Shown here piece by piece: positions 37,256 to 50,500 of a stretch of DNA of 64,000 nucleotides. The translations under genes and the position numbers were made by a program. Within the stretch, counting starts at the first letter, position 1, and every line of letters begins with the position of its first letter. The stretch spans positions 122,001 to 186,000 of the forward strand of contig JAQGDQ010000279.1 of assembly GCA_030141605.1 (NCBI GenBank). The letters run 5' to 3'. Under the pieces are notes generated by a model. The model did not search any database. It was not told the origin of the DNA and saw only the letters and a list, made by a program, of their open reading frames with translations. This stretch comes from Tubiluchus corallicola (lineage: Eukaryota; Priapulida; Priapulimorpha; Priapulimorphida; Tubiluchidae).

Positions 37256-37404
37256 CTACATATAAGTTTTTACCAATTGTTTTAGTGGCATTGAAAAGTA
37301 TAAAATCGCTTTTGGCGGGATAACAGTAAAATTAAGAGAATTATGGAAAACTTCATACAAACAAGATATATAAATGTGAAATTTTAAGATATCATTAATG
37401 GAAA

Positions 37405-37410
37405 AATAAA
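37405..37410 (+). terminator. Candidate NGLY1 polyadenylation signal
   Basis: AATAAA lies 150 bp after the stop codon and is followed by a GTTTTTGTGTTTTG-type GU-rich stretch at about 37429-37442, as expected downstream of a cleavage site. Confidence 0.65.
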
Positions 37411-37444
37411 AAAGCATTTTTCAATAATGGTTTTTGTGTTTTGC

Positions 37445-39700
37445 AAATTTATAATGCAAAGTATGTTGCACCATCTATTGAAAACAAAAAGAAAAAGTAT
37501 GATAGGCTGGTGCTCTTTAATAATACATACTGTTTATATTATACTATTCATACATGTACTTTAATATATGCTTATTTTAGAACAGGTTTAATTTGTATTC
37601 ATTTACAATTTAATGAAATATCAATTTTGCAGCGGCCTGTTATATTTTTGTCTAATTTACCATAGCAATGGCTTTTACACAAATGCTAGAACTTTTTACA
37701 ATCCTTTCCTGGGGGACAATAAGAGATGAACATAAATAGACTTGTTGAAATATGTGTTTCAGTATTAAGTCACTGGGAATAAGTCCTGATTGATGTTTTA
37801 TTCTCCATGCACTCCTTTGGCAGAGGAGACAAATAGTAGCTGATATTGCAGTATATGAATCTTAAGCCCAAATCTTGACGTTAGGAAATTCTTTATCCTT
37901 CAGCGAATTTTGCCTCAATCATTGCAAATTTCTAAGCTCGTAACATCCAAAGCCTCTGTCCCAAATGCGGTATAATACACATACTCACTCACTCGGTGAC
38001 TGGCATGCTTCCAATGTTATTTAACTGTGGGTATGTCTAGTGGGTTTTTGACACTTGTATCTACTAGTATAATTTTATTTACACATAACTGTTGTCTTCA
38101 GCTAATCCAGAATGATGCAAACCAATAAATATCTTTGTAGTATCATAAAAACTGCTTGTGAATTTATGAACTAGGGGATATTATTCAGAACTTAGTACCA
38201 AAAAAACCAGTAAGCCCGATACAATACAGTCATACATCCTGATGCTCAGTGAACATAAAATAAAATTGCATACTTTACACATTCATAAAATAATAGTGAA
38301 ATTATTTGAATATTTACTATGTCTAAAAATGAGAGCTGCTGTGACGCTTGTGTATTCTTTTTAATTTATGAGATCGCTAGTGCTATTTTAATTAAGAGAG
38401 TAGGCCTATTAAGGCAATAAGGAAATTTTTTATTCATATTGACAATATTATGGATCTCTATGATACCAGTTAAAAGTAATACAAGATGATACTTCCTGAT
38501 TAAAGTTATGGTAATAAAATATTTTGATAAAACATTTAAATTTATTTTAATTTTTGTATAATTCTTGTACTCAAAGTAAAAGTAGACAACATGTATGCAA
38601 TTTATTATTTCCATTGCAGCACTTTTCTGAGAGTCAAAGCTTAATCTTGTTATGGAACAAAATCAAAAAACTGCTTCATCTGCAGAAGCAAAGCCTGTGT
38701 GCAATTAGAAGCCATGGAAACATTAGCTACTTTTCAGTTCAAAAGAAGGCACAGTAAGAAAGTGTTGCGGAAATGCGGTAAATGATGACAGATCACGTCT
38801 TTGATGAAGGTTGTCTTTAAAGAAAGTGCGGCCGGCAAACGGAAACCTGAACTCAGTTTTGAATTACATGCACTTTGTTCCACTAGCAGCTGCTCACACC
38901 ATCGTAGGTGTGTGAAAACAGTTAGGAAACAATTGCCTTCATTATGAGACATTATTGCTTCAAAATGATATTTACACAATAAATTAGCCAGTCAAATATT
39001 ACCTACCAGATGCAGATGTTTAATATTTTCTGCTTATCAAGTGAGAGAGTTAATCGTAATTTTGATTAAAGTAAAACCGGACAAAATGTTAAACTGTAAG
39101 TCTAAACAATTTATTCTTTAAAATATTGAAAGGAAACATACTATTTTTTAAAGAATGCCTTACATGGGAAAGAATTATTACCACACAAACGTAATTTCGC
39201 GTTTGCACCAGTAGTTTTTCGCTGTTACATGCATTTCGCCATTCATAGGTTAAATGGGCACTAGTGCGTGCATTTCGGAAAGCGCTGCACAAAAAAAACA
39301 GGTGCTGTACTTCTCAGTTCAGATGTGTTAGTTTGTGACGAACTGCAAACGTTCGACAGGTTATGCATGAGTACAGCGGTAAATTTGAATTTTTATCTTA
39401 AAACTTGTCGAGTTTTTGCACAACTCACTGAATCTCTTACAGTAGCACTGTACTTCAATTTTCGCTTTTGCAAACACGTGCAATACGCTCATGGAATGTC
39501 TCTGATATTAAAAATGATGTTAGTTTGTGATGTCATCAATAGTTTTTAATCTATTATTCAATTATCAGAAACACTTTTGCTGTATTATTGCTGTTAAAAT
39601 GTATACATTTTACCATACATGAAAACAAGACAGTATATGAAAAATCATCCTGTCTTCCTTTAAAACTTAGATAACTCAGAATTCAGAGCTTAGTATCACA
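37445..39700. other. Intergenic DNA between convergent NGLY1 and PRADC1
   Basis: The two genes point towards each other here. No coding sequence, RNA gene or repeat recognised; short open frames (for example 38366-38614 and 39268-39549) lack family features. Confidence 0.4.
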
Positions 39701-39704
39701 GATT

Positions 39705-39710
39705 TTTATT
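39705..39710 (-). terminator. Candidate PRADC1 polyadenylation signal
   Basis: TTTATT on the plus strand gives AATAAA on the minus strand, about 430 bp downstream of the PRADC1 stop. It is the first exact match I found there. Confidence 0.4.
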
Positions 39711-40137
39711 GCCCTTCTTTTGAAGTACATAGAGAACCACAAATTCAATCACCATACAATATCACATACTTTAAACAATAACGTGACAAAATTGATGTTA
39801 GGAAACCAATGTGAACTGCTACTTGAGCCTATTCTTAATACAAAACAATTAAATTAAAATGTCTATGCATCCAAAAACCATCAAATGATAAACGAAATGA
39901 AAACCGAGTAATTCATATCAGTCACACTTCATTTTGTTAATATTTATGTTTGTAATCTATCTCAGAACTAGGTCGTATAAATACCACATTAAAATCGACA
40001 AAACGTATCCGAACTACCTATATTCCATATCCTAAAAACAGTGCATAGAAATGTACAAGGCACTGTGTGTAAATTAGTTAGTGCACGAGAATAGTGTAAA
40101 GTTATTGCACGAGAATTCTTCAACTTTAAAGCCTTTG

Positions 40138-43100
40138 CTACCAAAGTCGCCAAGGTGGCTGCTGCATGAGATATTCCGGAATAGCAGTGACATTGATGGG
40201 AATGTTGATGATGGCTACAGGGGATGCCTGCTTCGATAAAACTTCTTGTATTTTATGCCTAGACGAAATAGGTAAACAACATGTACGTGCAATTTAGAAG
40301 TTACAGGCTAACACACGGTAATTATTACCTAACAGGAACTAAAACAATTAATAAAAAAGTGAGAAGAAAATTGACTGTTTCGATACACAGTCTTCAGACG
40401 AAAAAAATTAGTTGATAAAAGGACAACGCTGTACCTTGGCTTTGAACCCACATCAGTTACCAAGCACTAGCATTGATCTGCCAAAGACTGCCTGCCCTAC
40501 ATTTGATGAAATTTAGAAATGCCTTAATAACAAAAACTTATGCTGTGACACTCCCAGAAAATTAAGGCTTTTTTAAAAGCACTGAAAATGGTACAGTCAA
40601 AACCTTGTTATACCCCCCCCCCCCCGTTATAACCCCAGCCATGTTATAAGGCCAACTTTTGCCCTGCTCTGTCCCGATTTCCATAATGTATTAAATGTAG
40701 GGAATACCGCCATCCGCCAACACATTTGCTGTGCCAAACGACTATTTTATATAAAGAAATTAACCCTGTTATAAATCGTGCCATAGCATGCAAGCTGTTT
40801 TTACCGCTGTATCATCAAGGTCAAGAACATTACGGTTACTCCGATAGGTGAATTCATAATAGTCCAGTAGGCAGAGATATGCATGTCTGAAGTGGCCATT
40901 GGTCAGCATTTTAAGAGCGGTCACATTAATAATGATTTACGTTTTACAAGTCATTAGCAGTGGTTCAGCAATTGTAATGCTACAGTTGCAGTAATATAAA
41001 AATACTATTTGCTGCATATTAAGATTAACCGAGAAGCTAAATTAAAGTTCTACGATGTATTAATTGTCAATATTGGTGAACCTCGCCTTACCGCCAACCC
41101 TGCTGTAACACTCACATTCAGTGGTGTTCCAGACCTGGTGTTATAACAAGGTTTGACTGTACGTGTTAAATTTCGTTCAAACTTACAGGGCAATATGAAG
41201 AAGTTTGTGGTATTCTAACAATTTGTTTGGAAAGGACATAGCTGCCATATCTTTCGTACAACAATAGCGACATTTACGTGCATTTTGTCATATTCTTTAG
41301 TTTTAATGTTATGAGTGATGGTACAAATTAATGGATAATAGAAAATAAGATTTAATTTTGCAACTGGGTATTACAAACAGAAGAAGGATCGGATGCAGAC
41401 CTTGTAAATAAGTTCAATATAATAGGAGAGAGCAGTTACTGTAAATTTTGATACTTAAAAATTATAATGACACACTGCCACTTTGGCTTTAATAATTGTT
41501 GCCACACAGAAACAGTTAAAATTAAAAAAGCCACGATCACTGCTAAAAATAGGCCTAGTCTATCAAGCACATAAAGCAAAACTTAAACTTGTATCACTAT
41601 AAATCATGATATCTGGAACAGCGTGCTTGTATAAATACCTACTATAAAAACAACCTTTTGTGTGAAAAATATGACTAGGCAAATGCAAAGTTACCCGTCT
41701 TTCCCGGCAAGGAAAAAGGCTGGAATGTTTGTTTCTCTTCCCGTTCCGTCTCCAACCATATTAAAAGTTATTCCATCAGTCGAAAGGTCGTTATCCATGA
41801 CTATTATTGCCAATGCGCCGTACGTCTCGGCCATGATGGTTTTGCTGAGAAATGAGCATTCCCTGTAAAATAAGCCTGATCACAGTAATTATTGCAAGTT
41901 TCGTGTTTTCGTGTTTAAAACGTTGGGTTTCATATTCTCAAAACCACTCCACTGGCTCAAATAAGCAAAAAACTAGTTTGTTTATTTAAAAATTAGAAAA
42001 AAGTAGTAAAATATGATCACAATAAAAGTTATGTTCTAAGTTATGTTCTAAGTATTTCATTTGTTTAAAATTAACTGGCTAAAATTCTGGTAACGTCAGC
42101 AATTAAACAATATTACAGCTATTGTACTGAAATTTAAATCATAAGCAGAAGCTGCCACTTAATTAACAGCAACATAAAAAATTCTACAAACAAATCATTA
42201 ATTATCTGCTTCACTCAACAGATGGCAGCACAAAAACATTAAATCAGGGTTTGTCAACCTGGGATTCGTGAACCCAGGGGTTAGCAGAACAGTTTACATA
42301 GGTGGAATGTTGACTAGCGAAAGAGTGCTATATCTTTTTGTGTATCTATGTATAGGCATATTGATCATGTTTTGTCTGTAGTGCGATTTATTTTCCATGT
42401 GTGTATGTTTATATGGAATTTACTCTTCGTTAAACTGCAATTCAATTTTAAGTGTTAGGCGGTTGATGATTGTAGTCAGTTAACTTGCATCAGTTGATAC
42501 GTGCAGTTGTAAAGGTCTAGTTACTGTCATATTGTCTTGTAAATGCTCCTTTTTGTTTACATAAACATGAAACTTTATGATGCTGCTTTAACTTCTGAAT
42601 AAAATCATTAAAAACCACATGAAATCCATTGTGCATTTAATAAGTCTTAATATAATAATATTTTTCTATCTTGAGTTTATTCTATGTATTGCATAAATTC
42701 TGTGACAAGATAGTGGCAGATGGTCTGATAACTCTGAGGGTAGCTACTTAACAAAAAAAGGTTGAGAATCACTGCATTTAATGACTGAGCTTGCAAAGCT
42801 TTTTTTATTGTAATCTGTAAGCTGCTGCTGTTATCTGGGGCAAGTGAGTTGTAGCAATTAGAAAATTTTTAACAACAACAATTGGTCATCTACACCTATT
42901 AGCTGCCAGTAGATTGTGATAAACTCATTTTATGTCACTTACCCTCTTTCTACGAGTACGACGGATTCATCGATTAAATGAGAGTTATCTGGTGGACTAC
43001 ATCCATGCTGCGGAGATGCTAGAACTAGCCTGGTGTTAAGGTGATTCTTTTTCTAAACAAAAGAAAAATGTGTTTATTAAGATTTTCACCTAACAGGCTA

Positions 43101-46100
43101 CAGTTAAAGTGAATTCTTTTAAGAGATGCACCATCTTAATTTAAGGTGCTATATTATATTGTTTTCAATAAACCCATTTATCAGACACGTGTTATTGCCA
43201 GGAATGTTACCGAAACTGAAATAACAAACCGAAACCAAACCGAAATCGTTTTTGCAAAACCAACTATTATGAAAAAAATTCTGAAATAAATAAATGCTTT
43301 GTTCTTGTGCATATGCTTATGTTCACTCTGATACAAGCTTGATTGAAGTAGCTAGGCAAAAAATCTAATCAAAAAAATAGAACAACAATCATGGTTAAAG
43401 ATCATGAAGCTTCAAAAAAATGACAAATTTTATTTTGTAAGTATTTTGTTGCCTATGCTTCATAAATTATAAAATTAAACTTGGTTTTATTCAAATTACA
43501 CTTTGATAATTCAGTTGTTAGTGCCTGGAGACCTTAAAGCTTCACAGTCGTCAGCACTGAAGATATGTCGCGTTGCAGTAAAAAGCATGTAACAAATGAT
43601 ATAAAAAGTGTTAAAGAAACGATATTTACACTTTATTTGAACAATTTTAACCAAAATTTTTCAGCAATTTTTAACATCTAGGAGAAAAAGGTAAGCTGGA
43701 TAAATGTTACCAAAACAAACAGGAAAATGATACCGAAAGTTTCAGGTACGAAATTTAATAATTTTCGATGGAAGCGAAACCTCAACCGAAAGTGCAATTA
43801 TCGGCAAACCGAAGTGAAATTTTCGTTTCAGTAAAATCACTGGTTACTGCTTTTTTATTCTACAGCTACTCCTCTTAGACTGTTTGTATGCAGCTAGATA
43901 CACAGTAATGCACAACACATTCCACAAGCCTGATAACATTGCATTACCATAATTCTGCATAAGTTTGTTATACTAAACTCATACCATGGTGACAGCACAG
44001 GTCCTGTTGTACAAAAAAAAGTAATCATAAGACAGTAACAGATTCAATCTTTTATACTTACAAAAACTCCTCCAAAATCGATGGCTGGCATTATTGTATA
44101 AACATACTTTAATTCTCTAGGTGAAACTATCTCAAAATACGTACTACGAACGAACTTGTTGTCGACAATGCCCACTTGTACATTAGCAATCAGGGAGCTT
44201 ACACAGATATCTGAAAATAAAAAAAACAGCCTTGGTGATCTCACAGCAAATAAACACTCACTGTAAAATAAATTAAATTTATAATGACAAGAATGATGAC
44301 AATTAATGAAAAAATTTACAATTAAAAAAATTAGATTTCATTAAAAGTCCAAGTTCTGTTAACACGCTTCATGTTTTCTCACATACAACCAACAAAAATA
44401 AAAATAGTTGCAATTGGACAGGATTAACAGTTAATTTTAGCATCTAAGCTAAAGTTTTAATATATTTAAGACTAGCTTTCAGTTTGCTGAGATTAGCTCT
44501 AGGTTTGCGTAATGCAAACAATTCACTTTTATATCAAGTAAAATTACCGTACTGCAAAGTATATTGCATTGTGCTTGAGACAAGACATGATACAAACAAT
44601 CAAAATTCTACATGGTATTGACAAAACATATATATGTTACAGAATATCAGCCACCACCACAACAACAAACTAGAAGGCATTTATATAGACTACTAGTCAA
44701 GCAACGCATTCACGGTAAATGGACAAGCAGCAGGACATATTTTTACTCGGAGCTACAAGCCATTGGAGCAAACTCCCAGCCCATCAATTTGGCACGCTAT
44801 ATGATAAGCAATGGTAGCAAAGATCATAGATCCCATCCTAACCTCCCTCTATCTGCAGTGGTGTCAGCAAATTAAAGCAAACTCAGTGACAAGGAACCAA
44901 GAGGGGAAAATGGCACATATGCTAATGTGTAAAGATTATGTGTTGCACTGTATTGCACTGCCATGAAACTTCTTTACTGTTTTCCAAAAAAATAGTTTAT
45001 TTTGTCTAAGTCTCTGTAGTTCTGGTATTTCCTATAAGTGACTTTATAAAAGAGTCTGATGTGTTGGGTTACGATAAATTAAAATGGTGTTGCAGAAGAG
45101 GTAGATTTTAAAAAACGTTTAGAGTCCACTTAGGCTGGAACGGATGTTCTTCACAATACTTGTCTAGTTTTTCCTTGAATTGATCTGCTGATGTGGTGCT
45201 CCTTATCAGCCTGGTGAGGGAATTCCAATCATTTATCGCTCTGAAAATTTATCACTTTATAATATTTTTGTTTCTTAAATATTTATATTTTACTTTTAGT
45301 CACTGTCCTCACTGTAGAATCTGGACTCTGGAGGGGCTATTTTTAGTGTTATATTGGTGTTCTTTCTTTGTGGCTGTAAGATTTCTTTGTCTGTAATCAT
45401 GAAGGACACAGCAGATAGTGCATTGTTAAAATGGCAAGTGTACGAGTTTTTATGTTTTACGTGGTTTTAATGAACAATTTAATACTTTTCTTTTCATGGT
45501 TATGGTTGTTATGTTGGTAGAGGTGGTAATGTTACATCTGCCTTACAACAGGGAAGCCCAGATTGGGCAGGCTAACAGTTAAGTAGTAATGCCTACGTCA
45601 CAAGTATGATGTAACCAATATGACAGAGGGGAATGCTGGCACAATTGAAGCCATAGTGCTCATACACTTTCGCCATACCACCACTGACCTTGCTTCTCAC
45701 CATACCACGACAACTACCGCTAGGTAGCAATTCCACTTAAGCGACTACTTCAAAGAGAAAACATAAATGTAAAACGCGAGAGAGAAAACGTGTGATAAAA
45801 CGATTAACAGAGGTTCAACAAAGAGACAAATATGGACAAAAAAGTCTACTTATAGGCTTCGCCCTGCGGATCTGCGATAATCCTATACATACCGATCTTA
45901 GCTAAAAGTAAAAATAACGGTACAAGTGACGTCAAAACTTTCATGATACAAACGTTAGATAAACTTTTAAAAACAAAAACAATGAAAACGTCCACAGGCG
46001 CCGCCATATTTGTTAAAACACGCTTTGAGAAATTTTAAGCGCACCATCAAGTAGACTGATTTTATTTACCATATCAACAGCGGTATGTAAAATTCCAAGC

Positions 46101-48248
46101 GAGGAATTTTATAGCTACAAATTTTTCATAGTAATAATCTTTGCAACTTATTGAACAATAATGGAGTGCAATGTAATTCGAGCACAAAAAATTGTGACAA
46201 AAATTGAAATTCACAATAATAATAAAAATGAGACATACTGCTTAACCACTAGCCCATCGTATTTCTTAGTGGACAAAACAGTCCATGGATTGTCCCATGT
46301 AGCTGGCCAACCATATTTAGGATTTCCCGGTGTCCATATCAGTTCAGATCAAGGTGTCTATAATGTAGGCAGGAGGTTACAGGTTCAAATCCAGGTTGCA
46401 ACCCAACCAGCATCCTGCCAGTTTCCTGCATCTACCACCTCTCAAGCGAAGGAAAATCTAAATTCCCACCTTTTCATATTTCTTGCCTTTATTAATTTAA
46501 TTAATTAATTGTGGGTTTGTTTGTAATATCATAATTTTGACATCAAGATTATAATTAATTAATGAGTCTGTGCAGGTACAGATAAAAAACTGACAAAACA
46601 CGTAGCTTTAAATCATTATTAAAAATACGTTTTATTGCTGGCGACTCATTGTACAAGGTGTTTGGTGAATTAATAGTTGTTATTAGACTGTGAGAAGTTT
46701 CCCGCCTGTTTGCTTGGCCTTTAAACTCAGTTTTCCATTAACCAACTGTGCATGTCACGTGTATGCTTCGCAATTCTCTAAGCGTCAAATAATACCACAT
46801 TAGATAGCTTCTCTTTCTAAGAATGAAAAAATTATTACTACATATCAATATAAACCATTGCTCAAATTTCGGTAGTAGTTCCTTGTGGTGAGAAAACATA
46901 ACTTGTGCCATCATAAATATGTATATGATAATATCATACATCTGCTGCATTTCAGTTAGACTATTTATTTAAAATCTTTCCACAAAGAAAATCTTCAATG
47001 TATATTATTTTTTTACAGAAAGCGGGAACGAGTACATGTACATCTGGACCTGTTGATGCTCATAATTTACTTACAAATTTGAAGTTTGACTCAAATAATA
47101 ACATTCAAGCAGTACTTAACCAGCAAACAGACTGTATTCAGGAAAAATATATTGCCAAAAGTTACAGAAGCATGTTTCAATATGATAATGAATAACAACA
47201 ACAATTAGCAGCAACATAACCCCAACCTGATAAATTCACTGCACCTTAATGAATGTGCTGGATACATTAAAGAATCGTTTGCTTTGTTGCATAACACGCT
47301 AATTCAAGTCAGAAGGCAAACTATTCTACCAACAAAAAAGACTGTCAATCATAAACACAGAGCCTGCTCATAATATTATCTCCAATTTTTTTAAGACTTT
47401 ATAATTGCATAACCGTAGCATTTTCTTGAAAAGCTAAACGAAGTTATCTGCAATACCGCCAAAGATTGCGAGAATTGAAATTGCATAATTAGCTAATTAT
47501 TTTTTAAGTGCTGCTCTTTTACAAGTTAACCCGAGCAGCACGCTAAAGAAAGACTAGTTATACAGTGGTTTAACCCTTTGAACAATGGACACAGGCTCAC
47601 ACTGCATGGTCATAATTTGAAGAGAAGTTATGCAGACTGCTTCTTTTGAAAAGCAGCCAAACTCCATAAAAATTTAAATCCACTATAATGGAACTTTTTA
47701 CACATTCAGCACTTGAAAACTGCAAATATTTGAATAAGCATGTGCATTTTAATTCCTTAATAACACTATTATAATGAGCCCTGCATAAATTCAATTTTGT
47801 TATTTCCAACAGTAAGTGCATCTTAGCATCAAAACTTCGTTAAGTTCATTGTAAAACAGAGGAGACCAAATAGGTATCACCCTGCAACACTGTGTAAAAC
47901 AAAAGGGAGTTAATGAGCATCCACTAATTTGATGTTCAATGATAATAAGACACGGTACTAAAGTAAGAATAGTAACGAAAGCTCCTCATCCATCTTTGAG
48001 AAAGAGATGGCAATCGATATAAGACAACAACTGTGAGCTATGACAGTGACAGCTATGTGACCATTGTCCAACAGGGTCAAGATGTGACTGCCACTCTCCA
48101 AATTTTGTATAGTTAAAATAATGCAGGTTGTACCTGCTAAGATTTTATATAATAAGCAATAATTATAACGTATATATTTACGTGCCACTGCTTCTAGTGC
48201 AAGGCACCATACGATAATACACTTAGTGTTAACACACAAACGACGCAT
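40138..48248 (-). CDS. PRADC1: PRADC1-type secreted PA-domain protein, five exons
   Basis: Exons in transcript order: 48248-48182, 44210-44062, 43052-42943, 41862-41695 and 40258-40138. All four junctions have GT..AG ends and keep the frame, giving 204 residues (vertebrate PRADC1 is slightly shorter). Residues 1-22 look like a signal peptide (CIIVWCLALEAVA, cleavage near AVA|H). The protease-associated domain follows, with AIDFGGVF (65-72), VVLVERGECSFLSKT across exons 3 and 4, YGALAIIVMDN, and NIPAFFLAGKDG. The end, INIPINVT..QQPPWRLW, matches the family's conserved tail and keeps the NVT glycosylation site (187-189). PRADC1 is a secreted glycoprotein of poorly defined function and has no protease centre. 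The first exon is the least certain: it rests on phase, signal-peptide character and a good donor. Introns 2, 3 and 4 each contain a DNA transposon. Confidence 0.9.
40594..41159. mobile_element. pogo/Tigger-like MITE in a PRADC1 intron
   Basis: The 566-bp element is flanked by TA on both sides (40592-40593 and 41160-41161). Its ends are near-perfect inverted repeats: CAGTCAAAACCTTGTTATA on the left and CAGTCAAACCTTGTTATAAC on the complement of the right. CAGTC(A/G)AACCT(N)GTTATAAC ends with TA targets are characteristic of pogo/Tigger elements. It has no transposase. A run of 13 C lies at about 40613-40625. Confidence 0.88.
42245..42774. mobile_element. hAT-like MITE in a PRADC1 intron
   Basis: The 530-bp element has CAGGGTTTGTCAACCTGGG at the left, and CAGTGATTCTCAACCTTTT as the complement of the right end. 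The flanks CATTAAAT (42237-42244) and CATTTAAT (42775-42782) match at 7 of 8 bases, as an old 8-bp target duplication would. Ends of the CAGNGNTTCTCAACC type are known from Charlie-like hAT elements. No coding capacity. Confidence 0.8.
43199..43842. mobile_element. Second hAT-like MITE in a PRADC1 intron
   Basis: The 644-bp element has CAGGAATGTTACCGAAACTG at the left and CAGTGATTTTACTGAAACG as the complement of the right end. The flanks GTTATTGC (43191-43198) and GTTACTGC (43843-43850) match at 7 of 8 bases. Repeated ACCGAAA motifs lie inside both ends. No transposase. Confidence 0.8.
45110..45430 (-). pseudogene. LINE 3'-end fragment (CR1/L2-like) in PRADC1 intron 1
   Basis: Read on the minus strand, a stretch encodes RAINDWNSLTRLIRSTTSAD followed by QFKEKLDKY (about 45238-45150). 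This is the conserved C-terminal block R.(V/I)..WN.LP..V..A.S...FK..LD of CR1/L2-type LINE proteins. Sequence upstream has stops. It is a dead fragment opposite no other gene and in the same strand sense as PRADC1. Confidence 0.7.
46330..46560 (+). repeat. tRNA-derived SINE, copy 3
   Basis: The B box GGTTCAAATCC at about 46382-46392 sits inside a tRNA-like head (GGTGTCTATAATGTAGGC). The 3' part ends TTGACATCAAGATTATAATTAATTAA, like the tail of copy 2 at about 9880-9905. It lies in PRADC1 intron 1, opposite in strand to the gene. Confidence 0.6.
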
Positions 48249-50015
48249 AATATTATAAGCATCTTTTTAAGAAACTACATTTACTAGCTACAGGTGGCGC
48301 CAATCTCCAATCTAGGCTGCTTGATGTTGCAATCACAGGTATGCACGATGAGGATAGAGTGCGCTTTCCCCAAAACCATTTACTCTGACAAGAATTCGTC
48401 CGTTACGCGAACATTTTTGTTTGCGTATTTTCTAACGCAAAGCTACACAGTAACAAATAGAGCACTACCGCAATAGCAATGACGACACTAACACCGCTCA
48501 ATAGTTAAACTGTCGTAAGAACAACTACTTGCTTAAATGGAACACAATAGAAACATCGATAAAATCACAGTAAAAATCAGTAAAAAGTCTTTGACAACTG
48601 CCACTACGCCTACCATGGTCAAACTCATCCATTACGAAAACAACTACGAGGCAATAGTAAGATCAGTTTATATAGTACAAAGTAAAAAATCTACGAAATG
48701 TGAAAAATCTTAACTTCGTATAGACAAAATATGTTGAGGTAGATTCTATTTTAATATTGTGAGGTAGAGTTTCTACTACACAGATCAACAAACTGAATAA
48801 GAACGGATTAATTACATACTAGTACCAACACATATCAATATAAAAGAGACATACAAAAGGATACAAGTTACCTGTAACTGGGGACTCGCGATTTGAAAAC
48901 CAGAAAGTAACGTTCACAAGTGAAAAAATCAACTAATAACATGGACCCCTATTCTGTGAACTTATTCTAACAGGATCATGGAAAATCTTAAAGGAAGGGC
49001 CAAGCATTCTCGGAAGTTAGGCTTTATGCTTTTTAAATAGTTTACTTTCAAATTTCTTTGCTATATTTTTCTAAGTTTAAGTGATCACAGTAAAATAAAC
49101 CGAACTTGTCAAGTGACTTGTCGTTTTGTTTAACATACAAATATCTAAGAATGCTGGCCCTGATTTGACGGTGACCACGCATGAAATAGATTTCCTCGCG
49201 TAACAAAAATCCACAGCACTCATTCCTCAACTTTACAAAGCATATTTACAATATCACAATACAGTGAATAATTTTGCAGACGCTCGCCCGTGATGTCTCT
49301 CTTCAAATCTTGCAAAACTTTGGTTTCTTGAAAGGCCAACGGCGACATTTTCGATTAGATATGCAACGTTAGCAAGACAGCACATCTTTGATGGCGTGTC
49401 GTTTACATATCACATCAGTTACGAAGTTTGCTATCACTTCACACTCACTCGGGACGAAAAATAAATAATTACAGGATAAAAATTTTTAAAAAATTTTTGA
49501 CAGTCTTCCATAATTTTTTTTTTAAATCAGATTTTAGAAGTGCGCGCCACCTCTGATACGAATATATTACACCTGCAGGCCCACAAACACAAAGACAATA
49601 ATATTTATCGTGTAAAGTTGGTACTAAAAGAAACACAGTAATCAAATATTGTCTTAGATTATACAATAGATATATCATGCATTCGTTTGTACTTTTAGGA
49701 TAATGGCCAATAACCATCAGCTACTATAGAAGAACTAGAAGTGGCTACCACGTCAAAATGCTAAAATTTTACAACTAATAAAAAGTTGTCACCACCAACT
49801 CGCACACGATAAATTCATTGTACCAGTTTACAAGAGCTCCACAGAAGCTTGTCGGCCGGATGTTGTGCTTCAAAAGACATCAGTTCATTTTATCATTACT
49901 TTAAAAGCAAGTTTGTCAGATGTTGTTACACAAAAATACTTGAACAACAATTACCACGATGCATATAATCATCTGAAACTTCTGAATTTGAAACTTATGT
50001 GAGTGGATTTGTTAA
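48249..50015. other. Upstream flank of PRADC1 and intergenic DNA
   Basis: The PRADC1 promoter should lie at the left edge of this stretch (minus strand, above 48248), but no diagnostic element is clear. No other gene or repeat recognised. Confidence 0.35.
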
Positions 50016-50020
50016 GTTAA

Positions 50021-50500
50021 AGAACAAGAAAAGACAATTTAAAAAGTATATCCCCAAAAACTTTTCATACAAAGTTATGTTACTTAGCATTATGTTTACC
50101 TGCCTGAAAGAGTTATGTAATTGGAAAAGAAAATTCTTAATTTGAAATATTCATGCCAGCTAGCAAAATGGCACTGTATTGCCATTCCAGTGTGCACCAC
50201 TGACTCACCCAAAATGTATTACTGGCAAGATGAAGAAATTTATACATTTGCTTAGTTAGCGAAGAATTTGATACAAATGCTCTGATTATTTTCCCAAACT
50301 TTACTCGATGTTACCTAATTTATTTCAACTGACTTAGCGCTAAAATGGCTGCATTCAACGGTCATCAAGGGAGTTTCAATTTATACGTTTTATACAGCGT
50401 TACTGCTGACACAGGCTTTGTACTTAATAAGGCAGCATGTAAGTGACATAAAATTTCAAGACAAATTTTTAAGCTTTATTTACGAAGTGTTTTCTTGTGG
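50021..50500 (+). mobile_element. TTAA-flanked non-autonomous element, copy near the nuclear receptor 3' end
   Basis: It begins after TTAA (50017-50020) and ends near TTCA (about 50501), which looks like a mutated TTAA. Internal blocks match the family: AATTGGAAAAGAAAATTCTT, CATTCCAGTGTGCACCACTG, GCTAAAATGGCTGCAT, ACGGTCATCAAGGGAGTTT. It lies about 700 bp beyond the nuclear receptor stop codon. Confidence 0.7.

Noticed and set aside
40425-40505. Another tRNA-derived SINE on the minus strand (GGGTTCAAAGCCAAGG)
   Set aside because: The B-box match is fair, but no body or tail matching the other SINE copies could be confirmed.
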